Part shown: positions 27,347-36,641 of the stretch, piece after piece
Layout: each line of letters begins with the position of its first letter
Numbering within the stretch: the stretch's first letter is position 1
Source of the DNA: Fibrella rubiginis
Lineage (GTDB): Bacteria; Bacteroidota; Bacteroidia; Cytophagales; Spirosomataceae
Assembly (NCBI RefSeq): GCF_017353185.1
Contig: NZ_JAFMYV010000019.1
Location: 1 to 64,000, forward strand
Length of the DNA: 64,000 nt
Reading direction: 5' to 3'
Translations under genes and position numbers: made by a program
The notes under the pieces: generated by a model
Databases searched by the model: none
What the model saw: only the letters and a program-made list of their open reading frames with translations
Told to the model about the DNA's origin: nothing

Positions 27347-27394
27347 GGTAACCCACCATCCGTAAAAATTTTTTTAATTTTTTTTTGGGTTACC
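27347..27394. promoter_or_regulatory. Inverted repeat GGTAACCCA/TGGGTTACC upstream of the sigma factor
   Basis: GGTAACCCA (27347-27355) and TGGGTTACC (27386-27394) flank an AT tract with long T runs. It lies 37 nt upstream of the sigma-factor ATG and in the divergent gap to the lipoprotein, a good position for an operator or a transcript leader hairpin. Confidence 0.5.
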
Positions 27395-27430
27395 CCTGGC
27401 CCCTCTTTTGTATTAAGAAGTGATCGTTAC

Positions 27431-28024
27431 ATGCGTGAAACAACACAGTTGATTTGGACAGACGACGATCTGCTGAGCGGGTTGGCCGAAGGGTCTGATA
27501 AAGCATTAAGCCAACTCTACCGGCAGCATTACCCCATGGTTTCGCACCTTGTGGTGTCGAATAGTGGGTCGGATGAAGACGCCAAAGACATTTATCAGGA
27601 AACACTCATTGTGTTGTATGAGAAAGTGTCGGCGGGAGATTTTGATCTGCACTGCCAGCTTAAAACGTTTGTCTATGCCGTGGCCAGACGTTTATGGCTC
27701 AAGCAGTTAACCTTACGCGGGCGCTCACCGATGTTACGGGCCGCGCCCATGGATGATGAACCTGCTGATGATGTGGCCGAGGATCTGGCTGAGCATCAGC
27801 GGCGCGAGAACCAGTTTGCCCAGATGGCTACCTCGCTCGATCAGTTGGGCGAACCCTGCCGGACACTGCTGGACGATTTTTACGTCCGCCGCCTGTCAAT
27901 GCAGGCCATTACGGAGAAGTTTGGCTATACCAATGCTGACAACGCCAAGACACAGAAGTACAAGTGCCTGACGCGGTTGAAGCGGATTTTTTTTAGAGAC
28001 TACCAAGACGACCACTACCAATGA
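27431..28024 (+). CDS. ECF-subfamily RNA polymerase sigma factor
   Basis: 197 residues: region 2 (LSQLYRQHYPMVSHLVVSNS, DEDAKDIYQETLIVLYEKV, LKTFVYAVARRLWLKQ) and region 4 (LDQLGEPCRTLLDDFYVRRL, MQAITEKFGYTNADNAKTQK, YKCLTRLKRIF). It should direct RNA polymerase to a small regulon. The frame opens at 27293, but the ATG at 27431 (MRETTQLIWTDDD) fits. Its stop overlaps the next start by 4 nt (ATGA), so translation is probably coupled to the protease gene, the place where an anti-sigma factor would normally be. Confidence 0.88.
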   Translation: MRETTQLIWTDDDLLSGLAEGSDKALSQLYRQHYPMVSHLVVSNSGSDEDAKDIYQETLIVLYEKVSAGDFDLHCQLKTFVYAVARRLWLKQLTLRGRSPMLRAAPMDDEPADDVAEDLAEHQRRENQFAQMATSLDQLGEPCRTLLDDFYVRRLSMQAITEKFGYTNADNAKTQKYKCLTRLKRIFFRDYQDDHYQ

Positions 28025-29013
28025 ACGCCGATGACATGAATTCTTTTGAAGATACTCTGCGGGCCTATGGCCGTAGGGTGGCGTTTAAAAACAAGCTGGA
28101 CAGTATTCATCAGTCGCTGGAGGCCGATGCACTGCTGCCCGTAGCCGAGCCTCACCAGCCTGTTCGGGTATGGTGGAACGTGCACCGGCCCACATTGGCC
28201 ATCGCAGCTGCTGTGGCTATCATGACCACATTTGCCACGATCATTTTGTATCGCTCTTACCAAAACAGCCACAAGCAGGACCAGCAATATGGCATGATGA
28301 TGCGAAATATTGCGGTTATTCAGCAGACGCAGAATAAGCTCCTCAATAACATCAGCGGGCGGGGCCGGGTATTCCAGCAAAACCCAGGTCAGGTGGCGGG
28401 TTCGGGCTTTCTGCTTACGTCGTCAGGCTTTTTGGTGACTAATAACCACATTGTGCAGGGGTCTGACTCCGTCTACGTTCAGAGTCAGCAGGGCGAGGTT
28501 TATAAAGCCCGGATTGTGCATACCGACCCACAGCACGACCTGGCTATTCTGGCGATCGGACAGGATACGGCTTTCCATGCTCTGCCGCCTGTTCCCTACA
28601 GTTTTGAGGCTCGCCCGTCTGATCTGGGCGAACGGGTATTTACCTTGGGTTACCCCCGCGAAGAGATTGTGTATGGTGAAGGCTACCTCAGTTCGGGTAC
28701 CGGTTTCCGGGGCGACTCAGCGGCGTATCAGGTAGCTATCAGTGTAAACCCCGGCAACTCAGGCGGGCCGCTGCTCAACGAGCGGGGTAACATCATTGGT
28801 ATTATCACGGCCAAACAGATCACGTCGGAAGGAGCCACGTTTGCGGTGAAAACTAACGTGCTGCTCAACGCGCTGGCTGCAATCTCACCCGACTCGCTGA
28901 AGGGAGATATGCTGGCGCTGAACCGTAAGAACCGAATGACCCGTTTGTCCCGCAAGCAGCAGATCAAGCAGATGCAGGCGTACGTGTATCAGGTGAAAGT
29001 GTTCAAGCATTGA
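28021..29013 (+). CDS. Membrane-anchored trypsin-like serine protease, possible anti-sigma/sensor
   Basis: 330 residues. A cytosolic N-terminus of about 55 residues (FEDTLRAYGRRVAFKNKLDS) is followed by one membrane helix (TLAIAAAVAIMTTFATIILY), a short helical linker and a periplasmic trypsin-like domain. The catalytic triad is visible: H in VTNNHIVQGSD, D in DPQHDLAILAI, S in VNPGNSGGPLLNERG. No PDZ domain follows, unlike DegP. Translational coupling to the ECF sigma factor and the cytosolic tail suggest that it holds the sigma factor and senses envelope damage through its own protease domain (inference). A second ATG lies at 28036. Confidence 0.83.
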   Translation: MNADDMNSFEDTLRAYGRRVAFKNKLDSIHQSLEADALLPVAEPHQPVRVWWNVHRPTLAIAAAVAIMTTFATIILYRSYQNSHKQDQQYGMMMRNIAVIQQTQNKLLNNISGRGRVFQQNPGQVAGSGFLLTSSGFLVTNNHIVQGSDSVYVQSQQGEVYKARIVHTDPQHDLAILAIGQDTAFHALPPVPYSFEARPSDLGERVFTLGYPREEIVYGEGYLSSGTGFRGDSAAYQVAISVNPGNSGGPLLNERGNIIGIITAKQITSEGATFAVKTNVLLNALAAISPDSLKGDMLALNRKNRMTRLSRKQQIKQMQAYVYQVKVFKH

Positions 29014-29073
29014 TAATAGTGGCAGTAAGCAACAGCCGTATGTAGTTGCTGATGTGAACCAATTATACTGTAG

Positions 29074-29110
29074 AAAGGGCCATTCCTGCGCAGGAATGGC
29101 CCTTTTGCTT
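29074..29110 (+). terminator. Terminator of the sigma factor-protease operon
   Basis: AAAGGGCCATTCCTGC and GCAGGAATGGCCCTTT form a perfect 16-bp stem, followed by TGCTTT. It starts 60 nt after the protease stop. Confidence 0.8.
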
Positions 29111-29219
29111 TATCTGGCTGCATCCGTTTCAATAAATTTATCCGGACTGCCAGGAGCGTTTCGGGTTGAAAGAGCAGTTGCTTATTCTCCTGTAAAAAAA
29201 TCATAGCGACAGTATTGGT

Positions 29220-30077
29220 ATGGTCTGGATCACCCGCGAACGACCTAAAATCGACCGATTGGCCTGTCCCTGGCTGATTCTGCGCTTCATCGACCCGGTG
29301 GCGACGGTTCTGTTTGTGTCTGAAAGTGAGGTGCTGACACAGGCGCAGGCGTTAGGGGCAACCCCCTTCGATGTACCCGGCGTTGAATACACTCACTACG
29401 AAGACCGCTGCACGTTTGACTATTTTCTGCAAAAACATACGCTGACCGACCCGGCGTTGCACATAATGGCCCCCATTGTGCGGGGCGCCGATACCGACGA
29501 TCACGGCTTGGCAGCACAGGCAGCCGGATTGTGGGCGATTTCGGCGGGGATGGCTTTCAACATTGAAGACGATCAGGCCTTGCTGACGCAGGGACTTGTG
29601 CTCTACGACGCACTCTACAGTTGGGCAAAGCACTTGCAACTGGTTAAACATACGCAAAGCCCAACCGAGCGGCTGTTGCTGGAGGTATTGCACACGTACC
29701 TGCGGTCAACGAGCAAACGAAAAATACCCACCTGGGTGAGTGAGTTGAAACATGCGATTCAGGACCAGATGGACACTAACCTGACGTTGAGCCTTACCGA
29801 ACTGGCCGAAAGTGTAGCCGTCAATCCCGCCTATATATCCCGGACCTTTGCCCGCTACTTTGATGACCTGTCCTTTGGCGACTATATCCGGAAACTACGT
29901 ATTGACAAAGCCCTGCATTTGCTGGCGACAACCTCCTACACACTCACTGAAATCGCGTACCTGACCGGCTTTTCTGATCAAAGCCATTTCACGCGCATTT
30001 TCAAAAAACAGACGGGGCAAAATCCATCTGCATACAGAAAACAAAGACGAAAAGGTAAAGCCGATACAAAAGGTTAA
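29220..30077 (+). CDS. ChrB chromate-resistance domain fused to an AraC-type DNA-binding domain
   Basis: 285 residues. Residues 1-135 match the C-terminal domain of ChrB (Chrome_Resist): VWITRERPKIDRLACPWLIL, FIDPVATVLFVSESEV, GATPFDVPGVEYTHYEDRCT, IVRGADTDDHGLAAQAAGL. Residues 175-280 form an AraC-family double helix-turn-helix (LTELAESVAVNPAYISRTFA, YTLTEIAYLTGFSDQSHFTR, FKKQTGQNPSAYRK). The sensing part is therefore N-terminal and DNA binding C-terminal. It may sense chromate or another metal or oxyanion stress. No chrA transporter is adjacent; the neighbours are a small beta-barrel protein and a metal-efflux RND system. The ATG at 29220 starts the conserved domain. Confidence 0.85.
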   Translation: MVWITRERPKIDRLACPWLILRFIDPVATVLFVSESEVLTQAQALGATPFDVPGVEYTHYEDRCTFDYFLQKHTLTDPALHIMAPIVRGADTDDHGLAAQAAGLWAISAGMAFNIEDDQALLTQGLVLYDALYSWAKHLQLVKHTQSPTERLLLEVLHTYLRSTSKRKIPTWVSELKHAIQDQMDTNLTLSLTELAESVAVNPAYISRTFARYFDDLSFGDYIRKLRIDKALHLLATTSYTLTEIAYLTGFSDQSHFTRIFKKQTGQNPSAYRKQRRKGKADTKG

Positions 30078-30130
30078 ATCCGTTCTATTTCCGATTTGGC
30101 AACCGGCATATTCTTGTCCTAAAAAAGACA

Positions 30131-30682
30131 ATGCTGTTACACGTTGCACAAACGAGCCGACTAATTGCTAGCCTGGTTGCCTTTACCTGCCTGCTGACCA
30201 TTCCGGTCCAGATGGTGGCCCAGACGGAGCCGCCTTTGCCACCTACGTCTACATACCCACGGATGGTTGGGTATCTGGGCATTCTGCATCCATTGGTTAC
30301 GGTAGATGGGCAGAGGGCCGAAACTAATTTCGCTGGATATTATGTCGTCGGCTTTCCGATTGGACTTAACCTGTGGAAAACAAAACAAATTGGCTTCTCC
30401 ATGGAGGTCGTACCCCTCATCCGGGCAGAAAATGGTAGCAGCCGGGTGTCAAATGTGCTGTTCCATCCGGGTTTACTCGTCAATCTAGGTCATGACATTA
30501 CGTTTGCCGGACGGCTCGCGTTTGAGACGTCGGGGCGATACGGTATAACGCCAGTACTCAACAAAATTGTCCGGCGAGGGCAGATAGTCAACTACTTTAT
30601 CGCCATGCCGCTTCCCGTCCGCTTCGGCAATAATCGCCCCCTTTCGGCAACCATTGGCTTGCAGGCGGGCGTTGTTTTTTAA
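30131..30682 (+). CDS. Secreted or outer-membrane beta-barrel-like protein
   Basis: 183 residues: signal peptide (IASLVAFTCLLTIPVQMVAQ) and alternating hydrophobic segments (GYYVVGFPIGLNLWKTKQIG, FHPGLLVNLGHDITFAGRL, RFGNNRPLSATIGLQAGVVF) ending in F, as in small outer-membrane barrels. It lies 53 nt downstream of the ChrB-AraC gene and may belong to the same unit. Its function is not recognisable. Confidence 0.6.
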   Translation: MLLHVAQTSRLIASLVAFTCLLTIPVQMVAQTEPPLPPTSTYPRMVGYLGILHPLVTVDGQRAETNFAGYYVVGFPIGLNLWKTKQIGFSMEVVPLIRAENGSSRVSNVLFHPGLLVNLGHDITFAGRLAFETSGRYGITPVLNKIVRRGQIVNYFIAMPLPVRFGNNRPLSATIGLQAGVVF

Positions 30683-30738
30683 TCGTTTCTCGGCCGGGAT
30701 AGCATGCTATTATGGATCACTAGCAGTATTAGTGCTGC

Positions 30739-32037
30739 CTACTCTTCTTCGTTGTTGTTCAGCTTGCTGAGCAAGCTATAGCCCCCATTAACTACGATAG
30801 GCGTTTTAATGGGGTCAACACCGGCTGGGAGCGAGACCGCAACGAAGCCATTTTCGCGGATACCCGTGCGCACTTCCACCTGCCGAAACTGGTAGACCGT
30901 GGGCTTCCCATCCTTCGATTCCAGCACGTACACATAACTTTTACCCCCGAAGCCTATGACAGCCGATTCGGGCAGGGTGGGTAGCGACTGCGTTTTTACA
31001 TCGATCTGGGCCGAAATGTAGCCGCCGGGGATGAAAATAGGCTTTAGCTCGTCGGGGTGGGCCAGTACGGGAATGGTGCGGTCAGTAGCGAGAGACTTGC
31101 CAATCAGAAAAATAGTGCCCCTGTGGATGGGCGCGGCGTCGTTGCCAATACCAAACCGCACCGGCTGCCCCAATCGAATCTGGCCTATGTCTTTCTCGAA
31201 AATATTAAGCCGTACATGCAGATCGTCCATGTTGGTGATCTCAACCAGAATATCAGACGGGTTCACATACCGCCCCCGGTTCACGGGCACGTTGGTGACG
31301 TAGCCCGACGTAGGGGCGGGTACGGTGACGGTGCGCGTGAGCCGGGATGGACTGAGCGTAGCCGGGTTGATGCGCAGAATAGCCAGCCGCTGGGCATCGG
31401 CGGCGAGTTGAGCCTGCAAACTCTGCCGATTGGAACGCGTTTGCTGGAATACCTTCAACGCACTCACGTTTTCGCGGCTTAATTCTTCCTGTCGGGCATA
31501 GTCCAGGTCGGCATATTCCAGTTTGGCTTTGGTGTCGAGGTAATCCTGCTGAAGCTGAATGTAGTCGGGGTTTTCAAGCACCACCAGCGTTTGCCCTTTC
31601 CGAATCCGCTGCCCCGGCTCCAGCGTAATGTAGCGAATGTAGCCCCCAAACGGCACCGATACAGACACCAGATTCGAGGCCGGTACGTCGATTTGGCCGT
31701 TGGCTTTCAGAACGGTGTTGAGGCTTCGGTTGGTGGGTTGCCCCAGTTTTATTTCAGCCACGTTATACTGCGCCTGCGTCAGTGACACGCGCACAATCCC
31801 GTCTTTTGGTTTAGCTTCGGCAGAGTCTCTTTTAGCAGCGGTTTCGTCTGAAGGCTCCGCCTTTTTGCCCGACGAACAAGCGCAAAAAGTTAAAAGCAAG
31901 ACAAACAGGACCGCTTTTGTATACTGAAGAAAGGATTGGGTATCAGTAGGCTGGGGTACATGTATAGAGTGGTCTGCCAATCGCCTTTGCAGGCGGATTA
32001 ACGAAATCAGGAATGGCAAAAAGATGAACAAAGTCAT
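30739..32037 (-). CDS. RND efflux periplasmic adaptor (CusB/CzcB family), lipoprotein
   Basis: 432 residues. Hydrophobic segment with lipobox-like LLTFCACSSGKK near residue 53, then the membrane-fusion fold: NTVLKANGQIDVPASNLV, FGGYIRYITLEPGQRIRKGQ (first lipoyl half), a coiled-coil hairpin (about 150-215), SGYVTNVPVNRGRYVNPSD, and beta-barrel and proximal domains with FIPGGYISAQIDVKTQ. It links the inner-membrane pump encoded just upstream (8-nt gap) to the outer-membrane channel. The N-terminus before the lipobox is unusually long (MTLFIFLPFLISLIRLQRRL). No other ATG lies between, so the start may be a rarer codon. Confidence 0.87.
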   Translation of the reverse strand: MTLFIFLPFLISLIRLQRRLADHSIHVPQPTDTQSFLQYTKAVLFVLLLTFCACSSGKKAEPSDETAAKRDSAEAKPKDGIVRVSLTQAQYNVAEIKLGQPTNRSLNTVLKANGQIDVPASNLVSVSVPFGGYIRYITLEPGQRIRKGQTLVVLENPDYIQLQQDYLDTKAKLEYADLDYARQEELSRENVSALKVFQQTRSNRQSLQAQLAADAQRLAILRINPATLSPSRLTRTVTVPAPTSGYVTNVPVNRGRYVNPSDILVEITNMDDLHVRLNIFEKDIGQIRLGQPVRFGIGNDAAPIHRGTIFLIGKSLATDRTIPVLAHPDELKPIFIPGGYISAQIDVKTQSLPTLPESAVIGFGGKSYVYVLESKDGKPTVYQFRQVEVRTGIRENGFVAVSLPAGVDPIKTPIVVNGGYSLLSKLNNNEEE

Positions 32038-32044
32038 AGCTGTA

Positions 32045-35000
32045 TCAGGCGTTGCCCAGCAAATAGGTTATGTAGAGAACCGATTGGTTGTACTGGTTTA
32101 GCAGGTCGAGGTACGACGAGCGGATGGTGAGGGCCTGCTGGATGGCCAGCGAAAATTCGACGTAGCCGATGTCGCCACCCCGAAACGCGCGGCGGGCGTT
32201 GGTCTGAATCAACTGCGCCTGCGCCAGGCCATTCTGTTCATAATATACCAGCGCATTTCGGTACTGAACGTATTGTCCTACAGCCTGTTGCAGCTGCTGA
32301 TTCAGGCCAAAACGTCCCGACTGTAGTTCTGTCTGTGCTAACTGTTCGCCTACGCGGGCGGCTTCTACGCGGGCTTTCTGGGCCTTACCAAACAGGGGAA
32401 ACGTAATGCCCAACTGCCCGGCAGTGAACCGGTACCCACCGCCGAAATAAATCTCCTGCCCGTCGATGAGCTGATTGCCAATGAGGGTTTGTGAGGTCAG
32501 ACCTACCAGAAAATCAGGCCGGAGGCGGGCCTGTTCGACCAGACGCGCTTGCTCTGCCACGCTAATCTGCGACTGCAATAACCGCACCTGTGGGTTCTGG
32601 TCGGGCGGGGTCAGCAGCAGGCTGTCGGGGTTGTAGGGCAGGGTTAGCTTGGGTAGTGGCTGTTCGTCGGTATCAACGGCGTTGGGGCTGTAGAGCAGCG
32701 TTTTCAGTCGGGTGCGGGCGGCTGTTAAATCGGCTTCCAACTGAGCTAAGCGCACTTGCTGATCAGCGCGTTGACTTTCGGCGGTAGCTTTTTCGAGGCT
32801 GCCCGTTTCGCCCGTTTTAAACCGCAGGGTTGCCGCCTGCACAAATTCGGCCAGCACCGTATCCTGCTGCCGGTAGAGTTGCCGTCGCTGATGTAGATAA
32901 CCCAAATCATAGTAGGCTGCCTTCACCTGATAGCGCACGTCGTTTTGGGTCACGGCCACCGATGCCTGCCGGTTAGCCACGGTCCGGTCGTTCAGGTCGG
33001 CGAGGCGGCGCATGAGGGCCGGGTTTGGAATGGTCTGCGTTAGGGTCAGGTTATTGTCGAACTGGCGACTGTTGTACTGCCCCAGCAGGACCGTGGCCGA
33101 AAGCCGGCCAGCGTCGTAGGCGGTGCGGCGCAGAGCCTGTTGCTGCGACACGCCAATGGTACCCAACTGGATTTGTGCGTTTCGATTTCCTGCCTGTTGC
33201 AGGGCCTGATTGAGCGAAATGATGCTGCCCGACTGTGCGCTGGCGTGTTCGACAGAGCCCAGCAAAATGAGCAGGACTATCGCCGTCGCTACGGGGGCGG
33301 CGTTTCTGATCGGCGCTTTCTTCGCCTCCTGCGCTTCTTTCTCCAATGATTTTTTCTCGAAAAGTGAGTACAGGATTGGTAACAGAACCAGCGTCAGCAG
33401 TGTAGCCGTGAGCAATCCGCCAATGACTACCGTGGCCAGCGGCTTCTGCACTTCGGCCCCTGCCGAGTTGGAAATGGCCATCGGGATGAAACCGAACGAG
33501 GCCACCAGTGCCGTCATGATCACAGGCCGCAACCGGATCTCGGACCCCTGCCGAATGATTTCGGTCATGTCGGTGAGGTGTTCTTCGTGCCGAAGCCGGT
33601 TGAATTCAGCGATGAGCACAATCCCGTTGAGCACCGCCACGCCGAAGAGCGCAATGAAGCCCACGCCCGCCGAAATGCTAAAGGGCATCCCCCGCAGTTC
33701 GAGCGCAAACACCCCGCCAATGGCCGCCAGCGGAATGGCCATAAAAATGAGCAGGCTCTGCCGGACCGAGCCAAACGTGAAAAACAGCAACACAAAAATC
33801 AGCCCCAGTGCAATGGGAACGGCAATAGTGAGGCGCTGCTTGGCGTCGACCAGGTTCTGGAACGTGCCGCCATAGGTGACTGAATAGCCCGGTGGAAATT
33901 TGATCTGCGACTGTACTTTCTGCTGTAGTTCGGCCACGATGCTTTCTACGTCACGCCCCCGAACGTTGAAACCAAGCGTGATACGTCGGTGAGTTTGGTC
34001 ACGCTGAATCTGGTTGGGTGCCTGCTCTACGCTTACCGTGGCAATTTGCCCCAATGGAAGCTGATTGCCGTCGGGTGTGGCCACATATAGGTTGCGGATG
34101 TCGTCTATGGTCTGGCGTTTGTCTTCGGCCAGCCGCAGCACCAGGTCATACCGTTTTTCGCCCTCGTATACCGACCCCGCCGACTGCCCCGCAAAAGCCG
34201 TGTTGATGGTCTGGTTTACGTCAGCCACATTCAGGCCGTATTTGGCAATGGCGTTGCGATCCAGCTTAATCAAAATCTGCGACAGCCCGCCCACTTGCTC
34301 TATGTATAGATCTGTTGCGCCGTCAATCTTTCGCACCAAACCGCCCACCCGATTGGCTAGTTTGGTTAGTTCATTCAGGTCTTCGCCGTAGATTTTCAGG
34401 GCTACATCCTGTCGGGAACCGGTCATCAGTTCGTTGAACCGCATCTGTACGGGTTGCTGAATACCAAACGTAACGCCCGGAATAGCCAACAGCGCCTCGC
34501 TCATTTTTTCGGCCAGTTCGTCGCGCGTCGTGGCCGATGTCCACTGGTCTTTGGGCTTCAAACTGACCATCAAGTCGGCGGCTTCGATAGACATAGGGTC
34601 GGTTGGTATTTCGCCGGAGCCAATTTTAGCTACTACCTGCTCCACTTCAGGAAATTGACTCAGCAGCACACGTTCGCCTTTCAGTGTGGCGTCGACGGTT
34701 TCGCTGAGCGAACTGCCCGTGAGTGTACGGGTGTCGATAGCAAAATCGCCTTCGTCAAGTTGCGGAATAAACTCGCCGCCCATGCGCGAAAACGTGAACA
34801 GGGCTACGCCCAACAGCAGTACGGCTGCCCCCAGAATAAGCGCCCTGTGTTTCAGGGCTCCCAGCAGCAGCGGCTCGTAGACCCGAAAAAGCCGCTTCAT
34901 AATCTTATCGGACAGGGATTCCTTATGCGCCACTTTTTTGCTGAGCATCAGGGCCGAAATCATGGGTACGTAGGTCAGCGACAGGATAAAGGCGCCCAGA

Positions 35001-36508
35001 ATGGCAAAGGCCACCGTCAGGGCCATGGGCCGAAACATCTTGCCCTCAATGCCCGACAAGGACAGAATGGGCAGGTACACGATCATGATGATGATCTCGC
35101 CAAATGCCGCCGACGACCGTATCCGGCTGGCTGCACCGTAGACTTCTTCATCCATTTCGGACTGGTTCAGCACCTCCGTATCTGACTCGTCTGATTCGTG
35201 CCGCTCTTTCACCCGTTCACCCTTGCGCAACTGCAAATGGTGCAGCGTGGCCTCTACAATGATAACCGCCCCGTCGACGATAAGGCCGAAGTCAATGGCG
35301 CCGAGGCTCATGAGGTTACCCGATACGCCGAAGAGGTTCATCATGGAAATGGCGAACAGCAGGGCCAGCGGAATTACCGACGCCACCACAAACCCCGCCC
35401 GGAAGTTGCCCAGCATGAGTACCAGCACAAAAATCACGATCAGGGCGCCCTCCATCAGGTTACGCTCTACGGTGCCAATGGCACTGTCGACCATCTTGGT
35501 TCGGTCTAGAAACGGAATAATCTGAACGCCCTCGGGTAGGGTTTTCTGGATCTCCGCAATCTTGTTCTTCACCCGCGTGATCACCGCCGACGAATTTTCG
35601 CCCTTAATCATCATCACGACTGCCCCTACGGTTTCGCCCTGTCCGTTGCGGGTTACAGCTCCGTAGCGCACCGCCGATCCGATGTGTACCGTGGCTACGT
35701 CACGCACCCGAATGGGCGATCCGGTCATGCTGCCCCCCTCATTACCCAGCCGCACTACGATGTTGGCAATGTCGTCGGGCGAACTGATGAGGCCGTCGGA
35801 GCGGATAAAATAGGCGTTGGGCTTCTTGTCGATGTAGGCCCCGCCGGTGTTTTGGTTGTTCTGCTGAAGGGCGTGAAACAAATCGGCGATGGTGATGCCC
35901 ACGCTCTTGAGCCGGTCAGGGTCCACCGCGATTTCATACTGTTTCAGCAACCCGCCAAAGCCGCTGACGTCGGCTACACCCTCGGTGCCCAGCAACCCCC
36001 GCCGGATCGTCCAGTCCTGAATCGTACGTAGATCGGCCAGGCTGTATTTGCTTTCATAGCCCTTTTTAGGGGTGACGGTATATTGGAAAATTTCGCCCAG
36101 GCCCGTTGTTACGGGGGCCAGGGTGGGGGTACCGACGCCCGGCGGAATCTGCCCCACTACGTTCTGAAGGCGTTCGGCGATCTGCTGCCGTGCCCAGTAC
36201 ACGTCGGTGGCGTCGGTGAAAACAACCGTGACGATAGACAGGCCGAAGCGCGAAAACGACCGCAGCTCAGTCAGGCCGGGAATATTCGACAGACTTACCT
36301 CGATGGGAAACGTTACCAGCCGTTCAATGTCTTCGGCGGCCAGCGAGGGACTGCTCGTAATGATCTGCACCTGGTTATTGGTGATGTCGGGCACGGCGTC
36401 GATGGGTAGTTGTGTGGCCGACCAGACACCCCACGAAATCAACCCCAACGTAAGGAGGCCAACGATGAGCTTGTTCTGGATAGAGAACTTAATAATGGCA
36501 TTGAGCAT
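32045..36508 (-). CDS. czcA: Heavy-metal efflux RND pump (CzcA/CusA) fused to a TolC-family outer-membrane factor
   Basis: 1487 residues. Residues 1-1050 are an HME-RND pump: IIKFSIQNKLIVGLLTLGLI, LPIDAVPDITNNQVQIITSS, and DFGLIVDGAVIIVE in helix 4, a motif associated with divalent cations such as Zn, Co or Cd rather than Cu(I) (family knowledge). A linker at about 1065-1090 (ATAIVLLILLGSVEHASAQ) looks like a signal peptide. Residues 1095-1487 form a TolC-type outer-membrane channel (LNQALQQAGNRNAQIQLG, FKTGETGSLEKATAESQRAD, GDIGYVEFSLAIQQAL). Pump and channel are usually separate genes, although this fusion is known in Bacteroidota. It is co-transcribed with the adaptor downstream. Confidence 0.92.
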   Translation of the reverse strand: MLNAIIKFSIQNKLIVGLLTLGLISWGVWSATQLPIDAVPDITNNQVQIITSSPSLAAEDIERLVTFPIEVSLSNIPGLTELRSFSRFGLSIVTVVFTDATDVYWARQQIAERLQNVVGQIPPGVGTPTLAPVTTGLGEIFQYTVTPKKGYESKYSLADLRTIQDWTIRRGLLGTEGVADVSGFGGLLKQYEIAVDPDRLKSVGITIADLFHALQQNNQNTGGAYIDKKPNAYFIRSDGLISSPDDIANIVVRLGNEGGSMTGSPIRVRDVATVHIGSAVRYGAVTRNGQGETVGAVVMMIKGENSSAVITRVKNKIAEIQKTLPEGVQIIPFLDRTKMVDSAIGTVERNLMEGALIVIFVLVLMLGNFRAGFVVASVIPLALLFAISMMNLFGVSGNLMSLGAIDFGLIVDGAVIIVEATLHHLQLRKGERVKERHESDESDTEVLNQSEMDEEVYGAASRIRSSAAFGEIIIMIVYLPILSLSGIEGKMFRPMALTVAFAILGAFILSLTYVPMISALMLSKKVAHKESLSDKIMKRLFRVYEPLLLGALKHRALILGAAVLLLGVALFTFSRMGGEFIPQLDEGDFAIDTRTLTGSSLSETVDATLKGERVLLSQFPEVEQVVAKIGSGEIPTDPMSIEAADLMVSLKPKDQWTSATTRDELAEKMSEALLAIPGVTFGIQQPVQMRFNELMTGSRQDVALKIYGEDLNELTKLANRVGGLVRKIDGATDLYIEQVGGLSQILIKLDRNAIAKYGLNVADVNQTINTAFAGQSAGSVYEGEKRYDLVLRLAEDKRQTIDDIRNLYVATPDGNQLPLGQIATVSVEQAPNQIQRDQTHRRITLGFNVRGRDVESIVAELQQKVQSQIKFPPGYSVTYGGTFQNLVDAKQRLTIAVPIALGLIFVLLFFTFGSVRQSLLIFMAIPLAAIGGVFALELRGMPFSISAGVGFIALFGVAVLNGIVLIAEFNRLRHEEHLTDMTEIIRQGSEIRLRPVIMTALVASFGFIPMAISNSAGAEVQKPLATVVIGGLLTATLLTLVLLPILYSLFEKKSLEKEAQEAKKAPIRNAAPVATAIVLLILLGSVEHASAQSGSIISLNQALQQAGNRNAQIQLGTIGVSQQQALRRTAYDAGRLSATVLLGQYNSRQFDNNLTLTQTIPNPALMRRLADLNDRTVANRQASVAVTQNDVRYQVKAAYYDLGYLHQRRQLYRQQDTVLAEFVQAATLRFKTGETGSLEKATAESQRADQQVRLAQLEADLTAARTRLKTLLYSPNAVDTDEQPLPKLTLPYNPDSLLLTPPDQNPQVRLLQSQISVAEQARLVEQARLRPDFLVGLTSQTLIGNQLIDGQEIYFGGGYRFTAGQLGITFPLFGKAQKARVEAARVGEQLAQTELQSGRFGLNQQLQQAVGQYVQYRNALVYYEQNGLAQAQLIQTNARRAFRGGDIGYVEFSLAIQQALTIRSSYLDLLNQYNQSVLYITYLLGNA

Positions 36509-36524
36509 AGAAAGACGGATAGAC

Positions 36525-36600
36525 GTTTAACGTCCCGTAGCCAAACGCAGGAAACAGTCGCAAACTGGAATGCAGTTGCGATCAACGTTGGACGTTAAAC
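36525..36600. repeat. Short-arm inverted repeat between czcA and the His-rich protein gene
   Basis: Perfect 11-bp outer arms GTTTAACGTCC (36525-36535) and GGACGTTAAAC (36590-36600) enclose a second hairpin (TCGCAAACT and AGTTGCGA, one extra A). It may be a decayed member of the long inverted-repeat group or an attenuator between two genes of the efflux unit. Confidence 0.6.
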
Positions 36601-36641
36601 AGTTTTGAAAAAGCACGATTTGCCCGTGAGGGCACGCAGGC

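Noticed and set aside
34454..35185. Plus-strand open frame of about 240 codons opposite czcA
   Set aside because: It lies wholly within the RND pump gene, is His/Gln/Arg-rich and shows no domain; a shadow.
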